A DNA stretch of 64,000 nt, taken from positions 72,759 to 136,758 of the forward strand of contig CACJRM010000002.1 in the NCBI GenBank assembly GCA_902595805.1. The letters are read 5' to 3'. Each line of letters begins with the position of its first letter. Within the stretch, counting starts at the first letter, position 1. The notes beneath the pieces were generated by a model, which saw only the letters and a list, made by a program, of their open reading frames with translations, was not told the DNA's origin and made no database searches. The DNA comes from an uncultured Alphaproteobacteria bacterium. GTDB lineage: Bacteria > Pseudomonadota > Alphaproteobacteria > HIMB59 > GCA-002718135. Position numbers and translations under genes: made by a program. Below, piece by piece: positions 41,879 to 52,523 of the stretch.

Positions 41879-42514
41879 CTAAGTATTTTGAATAAAATCA
41901 TCAATATTATTTTCATCATCCTGTTCTATATTATCATTACTTTGTAAATTTTCATCATTTTTAGCAAGATCACTTATTGTTGCAATCGCAGCTCGTTTAT
42001 CTAGAAAACCACTTGCCTTTAGTTCATCTTTATTAGGTAAATCGGACAAACTATTTAACCCAAAATGTTCAACAAACAAATCTGTGGTAGACCATAAAGT
42101 TGGTTTACCTGGTATAGTTTTCCTACCTGAAGGACGTATCCACCCTATTTCCATCAAGTGATCTAGAGATCCTCTACCCATTTGAACACCTCTAATATTT
42201 TCAATTTCTGATCTTGTAATTGGTTGTTGGTATGCAATTATAGATAATGTTTCTAGTGCTGCTCTTGATAATTTTCTTTTCTGTGTTTTAAAAATAGTTA
42301 ATTCATCACTGAGATCTTCAGAAGTTCTAAAAGACCATTTGTTGCCAGTTTTGATTAAATTAATACCTCTATTTTTATAAAAATCTTTAATTTCTAGTAA
42401 TATCTTACTTATATTATTTTTTTCTTTAATTTTTTCTTTTAAATCATTTTCCTCAAGTGGCTCTCCTGATGCAAATAATATTGCTTCTAAAATTTTAATA
42501 TCTTTATTATCCAT
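41879..42514 (-). CDS. scpB: Segregation and condensation protein B
   Basis: The 211-residue protein has the two winged-helix domains of ScpB. Examples are 'ILEAILFASGEPL' at the start and 'LSRAALETLSIIAYQQPITRSEIENIRG' (positions about 42180-42270), the most conserved part, followed by 'GRKTIPGKPTLWSTTDLFVEHFGL'. It joins ScpA and SMC in chromosome condensation. It overlaps scpA by eight bases. The C-terminal 40 residues are acidic and variable. Confidence 0.96.
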   Translation of the reverse strand: MDNKDIKILEAILFASGEPLEENDLKEKIKEKNNISKILLEIKDFYKNRGINLIKTGNKWSFRTSEDLSDELTIFKTQKRKLSRAALETLSIIAYQQPITRSEIENIRGVQMGRGSLDHLMEIGWIRPSGRKTIPGKPTLWSTTDLFVEHFGLNSLSDLPNKDELKASGFLDKRAAIATISDLAKNDENLQSNDNIEQDDENNIDDFIQNT

Positions 42515-43274
42515 TTTGATTAAATTTTATATAAATATTACCAAAACTTTCATCTTGTTTTAAATCAATAAATCCATTTTTTGATAATTCTAAAGAAGCA
42601 ACAAAGTTAGATGAGATGATGGATTTATTAATTGTTTTATTAGCTTTAATTAAATTTGGAATTACATTTAAAAAATTAGTCCATTCTGTAATATTTCCAA
42701 AAATACCTTTTAATCTTTTAACTGCTTGATCAACTGAATAAAGTTCTGAATACTCAATAGTTAATTGTTTTACCTGTTCATTCGATTTAAGTATTTGACT
42801 ATATGATTTTAGTAAGTCATATAAATTAGAAGTATAATTTATATTATATTTAACTTTGAGACCTTCAGATGACCCTCCATAAAATACATCTCTGTTAACA
42901 AGAGGTCTTGAATATATGATTTTAGAAATATTTTGAAAAGCCTCTAGTCTCTGTAATTGATATTTTAAAGCCTCTTCTAACTCATCGGCTGTATATTCAT
43001 CCGTTTTTTCTTCTTTTGGCAATAGTAATCTTGATTTCAAATACGTTAGCCATGCTGCCATCACTAAATAATCTGCAGCTATTTCAATATGAATATTTCT
43101 ATATTGATTAATAAAATTAATATATTGATCAGCTAATTCAGATATAGATATATCAGATAAATCAACCTTCTGTGATCTAGCCAAAACTAACAAAAGGTCT
43201 ATGGGACCCTCAAAATTGTCTAATAATAGGTTAAATTGACCTTCTTTTATTTCTGTATCTGGAATATTTAACAC
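42507..43274 (-). CDS. scpA: Segregation and condensation protein A
   Basis: The 255-residue kleisin has the family opening 'FNLLLDNFEGPIDLLLVLAR', 'DISISELADQYINFI' and 'AADYLVMAAWLTYLKSRLLLP'. It bridges the SMC heads with ScpB. The start is GTG at 43274, for want of any ATG before the conserved region. The gap of 39 bases to the SPOR-protein gene contains a TTGAGA/TCTCAA inverted repeat. In most alphaproteobacteria nagZ lies just upstream of scpA; it is absent here. Confidence 0.95.
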   Translation of the reverse strand: MLNIPDTEIKEGQFNLLLDNFEGPIDLLLVLARSQKVDLSDISISELADQYINFINQYRNIHIEIAADYLVMAAWLTYLKSRLLLPKEEKTDEYTADELEEALKYQLQRLEAFQNISKIIYSRPLVNRDVFYGGSSEGLKVKYNINYTSNLYDLLKSYSQILKSNEQVKQLTIEYSELYSVDQAVKRLKGIFGNITEWTNFLNVIPNLIKANKTINKSIISSNFVASLELSKNGFIDLKQDESFGNIYIKFNQNG

Positions 43275-43313
43275 AATTTTTTATATAAAATTATTGAGAT
43301 TCTCTCAATATTA

Positions 43314-43826
43314 TTAATTTTGTAAATTAAGTATTATGCAACTCTTAACAATTGTTAATAAATCACAAGCTTCAGAAGCATTATTCTTAGAACTGTAATT
43401 TTTATAGGCAATAAAATATTGAGTACCTATTTCAGTTTTTTTATAAAAAACAAAAATATCTTCATGATCTATAATTTCTTTTTTATTATCTAATAAATTG
43501 TTCAAGTATTTATTAATATTTTCAAAATTATCATTGCTATATAATTGAATTGTATAATCAAGTTCGTCTATATTTTTAAAATCAAAATCTTGAATTTCAT
43601 TATCTATGTTATTTAAACTTTTCTTGTCTAAATAATCAACAACCTCACCTTCTTTATTAGTAGGAATAACAAAATATTTATCAGTAAATTGAGGAATAAT
43701 AAAATACTCCCTATTACTAAAATAATAAAATGAGATAAGATAAAGAATAATAATAAATAGCAATAAAAATAAAGAATATTTTAATATGTAATTATTTTTT
43801 CTTTTAAAAATAATTCTTTTAATCAT
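43314..43826 (-). CDS. SPOR-domain-like membrane-anchored protein
   Basis: The 170-residue protein has one transmembrane helix (about residues 17-36) and a C-terminal part that fits a divergent SPOR domain: 'DYTIQLYSNDNFENINKYLNNL', 'TQYFIAYKNYSSKNNASEACDLL', 'SCIILNL'. SPOR domains bind denuded peptidoglycan at division sites. The assignment leans on position: alphaproteobacteria carry a SPOR protein between argS and nagZ-scpA. Sequence similarity alone is weak. It starts at the last base of the argS stop. Confidence 0.65.
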   Translation of the reverse strand: MIKRIIFKRKNNYILKYSLFLLLFIIILYLISFYYFSNREYFIIPQFTDKYFVIPTNKEGEVVDYLDKKSLNNIDNEIQDFDFKNIDELDYTIQLYSNDNFENINKYLNNLLDNKKEIIDHEDIFVFYKKTEIGTQYFIAYKNYSSKNNASEACDLLTIVKSCIILNLQN

Positions 43827-45556
43827 TACATTGTTTCAGGTGCACTTATATCAATTATTGAAAATATATCTTTTAAAACAACTCTAAATGAATCCAACCA
43901 ATATATTTTTGAAATTGTCTTTTCTATATTTTTTTCATCTATAAAACGAAGTGATTCATTATCTTTACCTTTATTCCAAATTGAATGAAAATCAGCTGAT
44001 ATTTCTTCTAAGTAATTGATTAGTCGATGTGGCTCATTGTAGTATGATGATTGATACAATAAATAAGGATAAGAAATTAACTTTTTAATTAATTTTAATT
44101 CCTCATCAGATAGATTTTGTATTTCAGTAAAATTATAATCATTTTTAATACTTATACCTAATTCGTTTACTTTATTAATTACTGATGAAGCTCTTGCATA
44201 TGCGTATTGACAGTAAAAAACTTTATTATCTTTATTTTTTTCAACAACAGCATCTAAATCAAAGTCAATTGCTGTCTCATTTTTAGTAGAAATCATGTAG
44301 TACCTTATAGGATCTTTACCAACTTTAGAATGAACATTAGCTAATGTCACAAAATTTCCAGATCTTTTTGACATTTTAATTTTTTGTTTATTTTGAATTA
44401 GACTTACAATCTGACAAGTTAAAATATTTAAATAAGTTTCATCATCTTTAATAGCTTTAATTAACGAGTTCATTCTTGGGATATAGCCAATATGATCAGA
44501 TCCCCAGATATTGACTAACCTATCAAAATTTCTTTTACATTTATCTAAATGATATGCTGCATCATTTGCAAAATAGGTCCATTCACCATTTGATTTTTTT
44601 AATGCACGGTCTTCATTGTCTAATAAGTTAGAGGATCTAAATAATAATTGCTCTCTAGGCTCCCAATCAGAGTCATCACCTTTTGGTTTCTCTAAAATAC
44701 CTTCATATAATAATTTTTTTTCATCCAAAATTGAAAAAAGTTCATCAATAATTTTACTTTTTTCTATTTCTGTTTCGTGAGTAAATTTATCAAATTTTAT
44801 ATTTATTAATTCTAAATCTGATTTTATAGTTAAAAGTATATTTCTTAATGCAAAATTTTTAAAATATTTAATAGTTTCTTCTTGCTTAAAATTTAACCAC
44901 TTATCGCCATCTTCATTTTTAATTTTTTTGGCAATATCTATTAAGTATTCACCAGGATACTCGTCTTCTTCTAACTCAATTTTTTTATCAAATAATTGTA
45001 AATATCGTTTCAAAAGAGAGTTTGATAATTTATCAATTTGAGAACCAGCGTCATTTACGTAATACTCTCTAGTAACCTCAAAACCTGTTTTAGTATAAAG
45101 AGAGCTTAATACATCTCCAAATACAGCACCTCTTATATGAGCTATATGCAATGGTCCAGTTGGATTAGCTGAAACAAATTCGACATTTATTTTTCTATCT
45201 GCACCATAATTAATATAATTTAAAAAATTTTTACTATAAATATCTTTTAAACTTCTTAATACAAATTCATCTTTTAGAAAAAAATTTATAAAACCATTTT
45301 TTGAAACCACAAAATTTTCGATAAATCCGATTGATTTAATTCTATCATTTAATTCTTTTTCAATATTAAAATTTTCATTAATAATTTTTCTTCTAACAAT
45401 TAAATAAAAGTTCGTTGCCAAATCACCTTGTTTATTATTTGAAGAGTAATCGATGCTAATCTGTTTTTTATTGATTGGAGATATAAATTTGTTACTCTCT
45501 AAAAAATCTGTAAAATCAAATAAAAAATCTGAAAGGTCTTTTATAAAATTATTCAC
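43826..45556 (-). CDS. argS: Arginyl-tRNA synthetase
   Basis: The class I synthetase has the HIGH motif in 'SANPTGPLHIAHIRGAVFGD', the KMSKS-like 'KIKMSKRSGNFVTL' and the ArgS-specific 'YYVNDAGSQIDKL'. The GTG at 45556 is chosen as the start: AAGGAG lies four bases upstream and it overlaps the dgt stop by eight bases, giving 576 residues. A TTG at 45583 would be the alternative. It charges tRNA-Arg. Confidence 0.96.
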   Translation of the reverse strand: MNNFIKDLSDFLFDFTDFLESNKFISPINKKQISIDYSSNNKQGDLATNFYLIVRRKIINENFNIEKELNDRIKSIGFIENFVVSKNGFINFFLKDEFVLRSLKDIYSKNFLNYINYGADRKINVEFVSANPTGPLHIAHIRGAVFGDVLSSLYTKTGFEVTREYYVNDAGSQIDKLSNSLLKRYLQLFDKKIELEEDEYPGEYLIDIAKKIKNEDGDKWLNFKQEETIKYFKNFALRNILLTIKSDLELINIKFDKFTHETEIEKSKIIDELFSILDEKKLLYEGILEKPKGDDSDWEPREQLLFRSSNLLDNEDRALKKSNGEWTYFANDAAYHLDKCKRNFDRLVNIWGSDHIGYIPRMNSLIKAIKDDETYLNILTCQIVSLIQNKQKIKMSKRSGNFVTLANVHSKVGKDPIRYYMISTKNETAIDFDLDAVVEKNKDNKVFYCQYAYARASSVINKVNELGISIKNDYNFTEIQNLSDEELKLIKKLISYPYLLYQSSYYNEPHRLINYLEEISADFHSIWNKGKDNESLRFIDEKNIEKTISKIYWLDSFRVVLKDIFSIIDISAPETM

Positions 45557-46667
45557 TAATCTCCTTATATAAATTAAGAGCAAATCTATCTGTCATTCCT
45601 GAAATATAATCACAAATTAATCTTTCAATTTCGATATTTTGATTCCTCCAATCTATAGGTAGTTTATTATTATTATTTACGAAATAAGTAAACAAAGTAG
45701 ATATAACCTTTTTTGAATACTGTCTCTTATCTGATAAATGACTGTGATTATAAACTTTATCAAATAAGAATTTTTTAATTATGTCACAATTTTTCTTCAT
45801 TTCATTTGAAAATGAAACAACGAAATTATTTTTTTTACGTATATCACCAATAGAATTGATATTATTTTTAATTAAATTTTTTTTTGTAGTTTCATATATG
45901 TCATTTATCATATTAGATATGGAGTTTCTTAAAACTTGATACACTAGAAGTTTATTTGGAATATCTTTGTAATGATCCTTTAAGTTAATTATGATTTTTT
46001 CAAAAAAACTTAACTCTGCAATATCATCTAATGATATTAAATTTGCTCTTATGGCATCCTCTAAATCGTGATTATTATAAGCAATATCATCAGATAAGCT
46101 TGCTATCTGTGATTCTAAATAAGGTTGATCATTTAAATTTAGATTATGTAATTTTGAATAATTATCTAAGTGATAAGGTAAATGATCACTCAAAATACCG
46201 TTATGTTTTATTATTCCCTCTAAACTTTCCCAAGTTAGATTTAATCCATCAAAATCAGGATGTCTTTTTTCTATAAATGTTAAAACTCTCAAGGTTTGAT
46301 CATTATGATTAAAACCTCCAAACTTTTTCATTGAAAAATCCAGTGCATCTTCACCAATATGACCAAAAGGAGGATGACCTAAATCATGTGCGAGAGCAAC
46401 TGTTTCACCTAGATCTTCATTTAATTCAAGTAATCTGCAAATTGATCTAGATATTTGGGCAACTTCCAAAGAATGAGTTAGTCTAGTCCGAAAATAATCA
46501 CTCTCACTTTCAATGAAAACTTGGGTTTTGTGTTTTAATTTTCTAAAAGAATTAGAGTGAATAACTCTAGCTCTATCTCTTTCAAATGGATTTCTCAAAT
46601 CATCATCTAGCTCATTATATAATCTTCCATTTGAGTTATTGGGATTGGCAGCTAAATGTTTGAACAT
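45549..46667 (-). CDS. dgt: Deoxyguanosinetriphosphate triphosphohydrolase-like HD protein
   Basis: The 372-residue protein has HD-domain metal ligands in 'TRLTHSLEVAQISRS' and 'ALAHDLGHPPFGHIGEDAL' and the later 'ASLSDDIAYNNHDLEDA'. 'DRARVIHSNSFRKLKHKTQVF' near the N-terminus is typical of the dGTPase-like family. It hydrolyses deoxynucleoside triphosphates to the nucleoside and triphosphate. The erpA-xthA pair diverges from it, a conserved alphaproteobacterial order. It overlaps argS by eight bases. Confidence 0.92.
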   Translation of the reverse strand: MFKHLAANPNNSNGRLYNELDDDLRNPFERDRARVIHSNSFRKLKHKTQVFIESESDYFRTRLTHSLEVAQISRSICRLLELNEDLGETVALAHDLGHPPFGHIGEDALDFSMKKFGGFNHNDQTLRVLTFIEKRHPDFDGLNLTWESLEGIIKHNGILSDHLPYHLDNYSKLHNLNLNDQPYLESQIASLSDDIAYNNHDLEDAIRANLISLDDIAELSFFEKIIINLKDHYKDIPNKLLVYQVLRNSISNMINDIYETTKKNLIKNNINSIGDIRKKNNFVVSFSNEMKKNCDIIKKFLFDKVYNHSHLSDKRQYSKKVISTLFTYFVNNNNKLPIDWRNQNIEIERLICDYISGMTDRFALNLYKEISE

Positions 46668-46721
46668 AAGAAAATTTATATTATAGTTGTAAAAAAATAA
46701 CTAATAACAATATTTATATAA

Positions 46722-47048
46722 ATGGACAATATAATTGAATTAACTGAGAGTGCTCAGAATCATATCAACAAGATACTTCTCTCTGAAAAATCTAACTATT
46801 TCAGAATTACCGTATTAGGTGGTGGTTGTGCTGGATTTCAATATAAATTTGATTTTTCTGATAAACCAAATGATGATGATTTAATCTTTAATTATAAAAA
46901 TGCTGATGTATTGATAGATAAAACTTCAATTGAATTAATAAAAGGATCGAAAATTGATTATGTTAATGAATTGATTGGATCATCATTTAAAATTTCTAAT
47001 CCACTAGCATCTTCATCATGTGGATGTGGTACTTCTTTTTCAATATAA
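46722..47048 (+). CDS. erpA: Iron-sulfur cluster insertion protein (ErpA/IscA A-type carrier)
   Basis: The 108-residue protein has the three conserved cysteines of A-type carriers: C36 in 'VLGGGCAGFQY' and C100/C102 in 'SSCGCGTSFSI'. It carries and inserts iron-sulfur clusters into target proteins. Position next to xthA and divergent from dgt is the usual alphaproteobacterial setting of erpA. The xthA start follows directly after its stop. Confidence 0.93.
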   Translation: MDNIIELTESAQNHINKILLSEKSNYFRITVLGGGCAGFQYKFDFSDKPNDDDLIFNYKNADVLIDKTSIELIKGSKIDYVNELIGSSFKISNPLASSSCGCGTSFSI

Positions 47049-47834
47049 ATGAAAATTACTACATGGAATGTAAATTCAGTTAATGCAAGAATAGACCATT
47101 TAATAAAATTTATAAAAAAAGATCAATCAGATTTATATTTAATTCAAGAATTAAAATGCACAAATGAAAGTTTTCCTAAAGAGGAATTAGAAAATATTAA
47201 TTATAAGTGTTATGTAAATGGGCAAAAGGCCTGGAATGGAGTAGCCATACTAAGCAAAGAAAGTATTGAAATTTCAAACTTAAAAATTCCTAATTACAAA
47301 GACGTAAATTCCAGATTTATTGAAACAGAAATATCCTTAAAAAATATAAAAAATAAAATTAAATTAATAAATATTTATCTTCCAAATGGAAATCCAATTG
47401 AAACAGAAAAATTTGATTACAAAATTGATTGGATGATAAATTTTAATAAATACATCAAAGAATTAATTGATAATAATCAACCAATTATTATAGGCGGAGA
47501 TTTTAATGTAATACCTAATGATGAAGATGTGTATTCACCAGAAAATTTTAAAAATGATGCTTGTGCCCATCCATTAACAAGAGACAAATTTAGAAATCTT
47601 TTGAATTTAGGTTTTGTTGATACAGTTAAATACTTTGTTGATGGAAATACAAACTGGACCTTTTGGGGTTATAGAGGTGGAAGTTGGCAAAAAGGCAATG
47701 GTCTACGAATTGATCATTTTCTTACTACACCAGAAGTAACTGATTTGATTAAATCAGTTAATGTTAATCGTGAACCAAGAGGATGGGAAAAAGCTTCTGA
47801 TCACACTCCAGTTACGATTGAATTAGTTAATTAA
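47049..47834 (+). CDS. xthA: Exodeoxyribonuclease III / AP endonuclease
   Basis: The 261-residue protein has the exonuclease III catalytic residues: 'TWNVNSVNARIDHL' (Asn), 'LIQELKC' (metal-binding Glu), 'IIGGDFNVIP' (Asp/Asn) and the C-terminal 'KASDHTPVTIEL' (Asp-His). It nicks DNA at abasic sites and degrades 3' ends. It starts at the base after the erpA stop and ends two bases from the convergent ilvD. Confidence 0.95.
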   Translation: MKITTWNVNSVNARIDHLIKFIKKDQSDLYLIQELKCTNESFPKEELENINYKCYVNGQKAWNGVAILSKESIEISNLKIPNYKDVNSRFIETEISLKNIKNKIKLINIYLPNGNPIETEKFDYKIDWMINFNKYIKELIDNNQPIIIGGDFNVIPNDEDVYSPENFKNDACAHPLTRDKFRNLLNLGFVDTVKYFVDGNTNWTFWGYRGGSWQKGNGLRIDHFLTTPEVTDLIKSVNVNREPRGWEKASDHTPVTIELVN

Positions 47835-47836
47835 TA

Positions 47837-49567
47837 TTAAATATCAGCGTATGTATGCGTTTCGTCTTTTGCTCCTGGTTGAGTAACAGCACCTTCGTAA
47901 GCTGGCCCAACAGTTTGAGAATATTTCCATATAGATCCAGAATTATGATTAGTTTTTCTTGGCTTCCAATCTTTTTTTCTCTTTTCTATTTCTTGATCTG
48001 AAAGTGTAACGTTGATTTCGCCTTTAACAGCATCAATAATAATCTCATCGCCATCTTTAAGTAAGCCTATCATACCTCCTACAGCTGCTTCTGGTCCTAC
48101 ATGACCAATGCAAAATCCTCTTGTACCGCCTGAAAACCGTCCGTCTGTAATTAAAGCAACAGTTTCACCTAACCCTTGCCCATATATTGCACCTGTTGTT
48201 GAAAGCATTTCACGCATACCAGGTCCTCCTTTAGGACCTTCATATCTAATTATTACCGCATCTCCAGCTTTAATTTCATTCTTTAAAACCGCGGTTAAAG
48301 CATCTTCTTCTGAATCAAAACATTTCGCTTTTCCTTTAAAAGTTAAATTTTTTAAACCTGCTATTTTTGATATACATCCATCTGGAGCAAGATTACCCCA
48401 CAACCCTACAACTGAACTATTTTCACTAATTGGATTATCACATTTATAAACAACATCTTGATTTGTAGGAAATATTACTTCTTTATGATTTTCAGCTATT
48501 GTTTTTCCTGTAACAGTTATGCAGTCTCCATTTATATAACCACCATCTAATAATGATTTTATAACAACTGGTACACCTCCTACATCATATAAATCTTTAG
48601 CAACGTACTTTCCACCAGGTTGCATATCTCCGATATAAGGAGTCGAATTATAAATTTCTACAACATCTCTTAATGTAAATTTTAAACCCGCTTCATTAGC
48701 TATCGCAGGAAGATGGAGTGCTGCATTAGTTGAGCCTCCAGTAGCTGCAACTACTCTTGCAGCGTTTACTAATGAATCAATAGTTACTATATCCCTTGGT
48801 CTTATATTCTTTTCTAATAAATTCATTATAGCTTTACCACTCTTTTCACCATAAGCTTTTCTTTCTTCAGTATTTACTGCTGGAGGCATAGCTGAATTTG
48901 TTAGAGCTAAACCAACTGCTTCTGAAATACATGCCATTGTGTTTGCTGTAAACTGACCTCCACACGATCCAGCAGATGGGCAAGCAACTTGTTCAATATC
49001 TTTTAAATCTTGATCTGAGATAGTTCCAGCAGCATGTTTTCCAACTGCTTCAAAAACATCAATAACAGTAACATCTTTACCCTTGTATTTTCCTGGTAAG
49101 ATTGAACCCCCATATATGAATACAGATGGTACATTTAATCTAACCATAGCCATCATTAAACCTGGCAAAGATTTATCACAGCCAGCAAGTCCAACTATTG
49201 CATCATAACAGTGACCTCTCACAGATAATTCAATGGAATCTGCAATAACTTCTCTACTAATAAGAGAGGATTTCATTGCCTCATGGCCCATGGCAATTCC
49301 ATCTGTTACTGTTATAGTTGTAAATTCCCTTGGTGTTCCTCCAGAATCTTTGACACCCGTCTTCACATGTTGAGCTTGATCCTGAAGAGTAATGTTGCAA
49401 GGAGCTGATTCATTCCAGGTGCTAACAACACCAACAAATGGTTGATAAATTTCATGTTCTTTCAAACCCATGGCATAATAATAAGATCTATGAGGCGCAC
49501 TTTTAGGCCCTACACTAACATATCTACTAGGTAGATTAGATTTTCTATTTGAACCCTTATCTTCCAT
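47837..49567 (-). CDS. ilvD: Dihydroxy-acid dehydratase
   Basis: The 576-residue protein has the iron-sulfur ligand cysteines in '[17 protein letters not shown]' and '[19 protein letters not shown]'. It also has the C-terminal '[22 protein letters not shown]' (about positions 48090-48150). It makes 2-oxoisovalerate and 2-oxo-3-methylvalerate in branched-chain amino acid synthesis. It follows valS by one base on the same strand, which links valine synthesis and charging in one transcript. Confidence 0.96.
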   Translation of the reverse strand: MEDKGSNRKSNLPSRYVSVGPKSAPHRSYYYAMGLKEHEIYQPFVGVVSTWNESAPCNITLQDQAQHVKTGVKDSGGTPREFTTITVTDGIAMGHEAMKSSLISREVIADSIELSVRGHCYDAIVGLAGCDKSLPGLMMAMVRLNVPSVFIYGGSILPGKYKGKDVTVIDVFEAVGKHAAGTISDQDLKDIEQVACPSAGSCGGQFTANTMACISEAVGLALTNSAMPPAVNTEERKAYGEKSGKAIMNLLEKNIRPRDIVTIDSLVNAARVVAATGGSTNAALHLPAIANEAGLKFTLRDVVEIYNSTPYIGDMQPGGKYVAKDLYDVGGVPVVIKSLLDGGYINGDCITVTGKTIAENHKEVIFPTNQDVVYKCDNPISENSSVVGLWGNLAPDGCISKIAGLKNLTFKGKAKCFDSEEDALTAVLKNEIKAGDAVIIRYEGPKGGPGMREMLSTTGAIYGQGLGETVALITDGRFSGGTRGFCIGHVGPEAAVGGMIGLLKDGDEIIIDAVKGEINVTLSDQEIEKRKKDWKPRKTNHNSGSIWKYSQTVGPAYEGAVTQPGAKDETHTYADI

Positions 49568-49568
49568 T

Positions 49569-52196
49569 CTATTTGATAGTATTTATTATTTGATCAATTT
49601 TTTCAATAGAAGATTTATAAATATTTGCCTCATATTTAAATTTATTAATAATTTCTTCTGAAGCTTTATTCATGAAATTATCATTTTTTAATTTGTCATT
49701 AACTTTATTAAATTTTTCTTGCTCAACTTGCTTTTTCTTATTTAATTTTTTTAGTTCTGCTTCTGAGTCAATAATACCATCTAAAGGTATTAAAACTGAT
49801 AATGATGTTAACACAATTAAAGCTGAATTCTTATTAGGTTGAATTTTATCAAAACTAATATCTTTAGTTTTTAAAAAATTACTTATTTCATTTTTATAGG
49901 CAATTAGAAAATTATTAAGTTCTTCATTTTTTGCTTCTATGGAGATATTAATTAATTGTTTATAGGGTATATTTAGTTCTGATCTTAAATTTCTTATAGA
50001 TGTTATGAATTCAATAAATATTTCGAAGTTTTTTTTAGAATTATTAAAAGAATAATTTGTTGAATAATTTTGAAAAACTTGGTTCATTAAATATGATTTA
50101 TCGTCTACTAAAGATCTCCATAATTTTTCACTTATAAATGGCATAATGGGATGTATGATCTTTAAAACTTGAATAAATGTCCATCCAGAAACTTTTTTAA
50201 TTTCATCAGCAAATTTTTCATTTTCAAAATTTTGTTTAATAATTTCAATGTACCAATCACAATAAGTATGCCATACGAAATGATAAATTTTATTGGCTAT
50301 TTCATGAAACAAATACTTTTTAGTTAATTGATCAAGTTGAGTGTTCAAATCATTCAATTCTTTAATTATCCATTTGTTTGCGTCAAAAATAATTGAATCA
50401 ATTGAAATATCATCTATAAAAATTGAATTATTCAATTGTAAAAATTTTCCAGCATTCCAAATTTTATTTGTGAATGATTTATATCCTTTAACTCTAGCTT
50501 CAGATAATTTTACATCTCGTCCAGGATTTAATAGTGCTGTTAGTGTAAATCTTAATGTATCAGCGCCATATTTATCTAATAACTCTAAAGGATCAATTAT
50601 GTTCCCTTTTGATTTAGACATTTTTTGTCCTTTTTCATCACGTATTAAAGGATGAATATAAATATCTTTAAATGGAGTTTCCTTCATAAAATATGAGCCC
50701 ATCATCATCATCCGCGCAACCCAAAAAAATATGATATCAAAACCAGTAACCAAAACGTTACCAGGATAAAATTTATCTAATTCATACGTTTTATTTGGCC
50801 AATCTAAAGTAGAGAATGTCCATAGAGCAGAAGAAAACCAAGTATCTAGAACGTCTTCATCTTGTCTAAGCTCTACATCCTTTCCATAAAATTCTTTTGC
50901 TTGATTTTGTGCACCTTCTAGAGTTTCACTAACAAAATATTTTTTATCAGGACCATACCATGCAGGAATTTGATGTCCCCACCATAACTGTCTTGAAATA
51001 CACCAGGGTTGAATATTTTCCATCCAATTATAAAATGTATTTTCCCATTGTTTGGGAATAAATTTAGAACTATTATCTTTGACAGCTGATATTGGATCAA
51101 CTGATAATTTTTTTGCATCACAAAACCATTGGTCTGTAAGCCATGGCTCAATAACAACACCTGATCTATCACCATATGGTATGACCATTTGCTGTTTTTC
51201 TTCTTTAATTAATAAATTCATTTCATTTAATTTTTTTAAAATTAGTTTTCTTGCTTCAAATCGATCTAAATTTTGAAATTCTTCAGGTACATTTGAGTTC
51301 AGTTTAGCATTTTCATCAAAAATATTAATAAATTCTAAATCATGTCTCTTTCCTACCTCAAAATCATTAAAATCATGTGCAGGTGTAATTTTTACAGCTC
51401 CAGAACCTTTTTCAGGATCTGCATATTCATCAGCAATGATTGGTATTTTCTTATTTGAAATTGGTAAGTTACAAAATTTGCCAATTAGATTTTTATATTT
51501 TTCATCATCTGGATGAACGGCAACTGCAGTATCACCTAATATTGTCTCAGGTCTTGTTGTTGCAACAATGATATGATTATTTTTATCTATGGGATATTTT
51601 ATATGCCATAAACTTCCTTCAGTATCTCTTTGCTCTACCTCTAGATCAGAAATTGCTGTTAAAAGTTTTGGATCCCAATTCACCAATCTCTTGTCTTTAT
51701 AAATAATTCCATCATTAAATAAATTAACAAAAACTTTCTTAACTGCATTAGAAAGTCCTTCATCCATAGTAAATCTTTCTCTTGACCAATCTGCAGAAGC
51801 GCCAAGTCTTCTTAATTGATTACTAATCTGACCACCCGACTCTTTTTTCCATTCCCATACTTTTTCAATAAACTTTTCTCTACCTAGAGATCGTCTATCT
51901 AGGTTTGACTCACTTAATTTTCTTTCAACAACCATCTGAGTAGCTATTCCTGCATGATCTGTGCCTGCTTGCCACAATACTTCCATTCCCTTCATTCTAT
52001 GGTATCTGATTAATATATCTTGAATTGTGAAGGTTAAAGCATGACCCATATGTAAGCTGCCTGTAACATTAGGTGGTGGCATCATTATAGAATAAGGTTC
52101 ACCTCCTTTTTGTGGTTTAAAACAATTTGATTGCTCCCATTGCGAATAAAGATTTTTTTCATCTTTTAAATAATCAAAAAATTTATCAAGCTGCAT
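49569..52196 (-). CDS. valS: Valyl-tRNA synthetase
   Basis: The 875-residue class I synthetase has the HIGH motif in '[16 protein letters not shown]', the KMSKS motif in '[15 protein letters not shown]', the editing domain ('[19 protein letters not shown]') and a C-terminal coiled coil rich in K, E and N. It charges tRNA-Val. It starts five bases after the stop of the DUF2497 gene, the order usual in alphaproteobacteria. Confidence 0.97.
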   Translation of the reverse strand: MQLDKFFDYLKDEKNLYSQWEQSNCFKPQKGGEPYSIMMPPPNVTGSLHMGHALTFTIQDILIRYHRMKGMEVLWQAGTDHAGIATQMVVERKLSESNLDRRSLGREKFIEKVWEWKKESGGQISNQLRRLGASADWSRERFTMDEGLSNAVKKVFVNLFNDGIIYKDKRLVNWDPKLLTAISDLEVEQRDTEGSLWHIKYPIDKNNHIIVATTRPETILGDTAVAVHPDDEKYKNLIGKFCNLPISNKKIPIIADEYADPEKGSGAVKITPAHDFNDFEVGKRHDLEFINIFDENAKLNSNVPEEFQNLDRFEARKLILKKLNEMNLLIKEEKQQMVIPYGDRSGVVIEPWLTDQWFCDAKKLSVDPISAVKDNSSKFIPKQWENTFYNWMENIQPWCISRQLWWGHQIPAWYGPDKKYFVSETLEGAQNQAKEFYGKDVELRQDEDVLDTWFSSALWTFSTLDWPNKTYELDKFYPGNVLVTGFDIIFFWVARMMMMGSYFMKETPFKDIYIHPLIRDEKGQKMSKSKGNIIDPLELLDKYGADTLRFTLTALLNPGRDVKLSEARVKGYKSFTNKIWNAGKFLQLNNSIFIDDISIDSIIFDANKWIIKELNDLNTQLDQLTKKYLFHEIANKIYHFVWHTYCDWYIEIIKQNFENEKFADEIKKVSGWTFIQVLKIIHPIMPFISEKLWRSLVDDKSYLMNQVFQNYSTNYSFNNSKKNFEIFIEFITSIRNLRSELNIPYKQLINISIEAKNEELNNFLIAYKNEISNFLKTKDISFDKIQPNKNSALIVLTSLSVLIPLDGIIDSEAELKKLNKKKQVEQEKFNKVNDKLKNDNFMNKASEEIINKFKYEANIYKSSIEKIDQIINTIK

Positions 52197-52201
52197 CGTA
52201 A

Positions 52202-52486
52202 CTATTTTGAATCGAAATAAATTTTTAATAATTTTGGGATTTTCTCATCAAGTATTTTTTCAATTTTATTTTCTACAAGATAGGAGAGTTTTTGATCTAT
52301 AATATCATTAATTTCACTATTTATCTCTTCATCTTTTTGAAGTAATTTTATTGTACCATCACTGTTAACCTTTTGATTCAGTATTAAAATATTAGATGAA
52401 GAATGTTTATTTAAATCGTTTTTTTCGTCTTCAAGTGCTCTTCGTATGACTTCAAGAGATTCATTGATAGAATTTTTTGTATTCAT
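52202..52486 (-). CDS. DUF2497 (PopZ-like) family protein, short
   Basis: The 94-residue protein sits exactly where alphaproteobacteria encode the polar organising protein PopZ (DUF2497), between tolC and valS. Its N-terminus 'SINESLEVIRRALEDEK' corresponds to the conserved first helix ('ESMEEILASIRRIISED' style). The C-terminal helices ('IIDQKLSYLVENKIEKILDEKI') correspond to the oligomerisation region. The proline-rich acidic linker of Caulobacter PopZ (177 residues) is almost absent. Without similarity searches the identity leans on position and the two ends. Confidence 0.7.
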   Translation of the reverse strand: MNTKNSINESLEVIRRALEDEKNDLNKHSSSNILILNQKVNSDGTIKLLQKDEEINSEINDIIDQKLSYLVENKIEKILDEKIPKLLKIYFDSK

Positions 52487-52523
52487 ATAGGTATTATAAA
52501 TGTTTAATTAAATTAATAAAACT

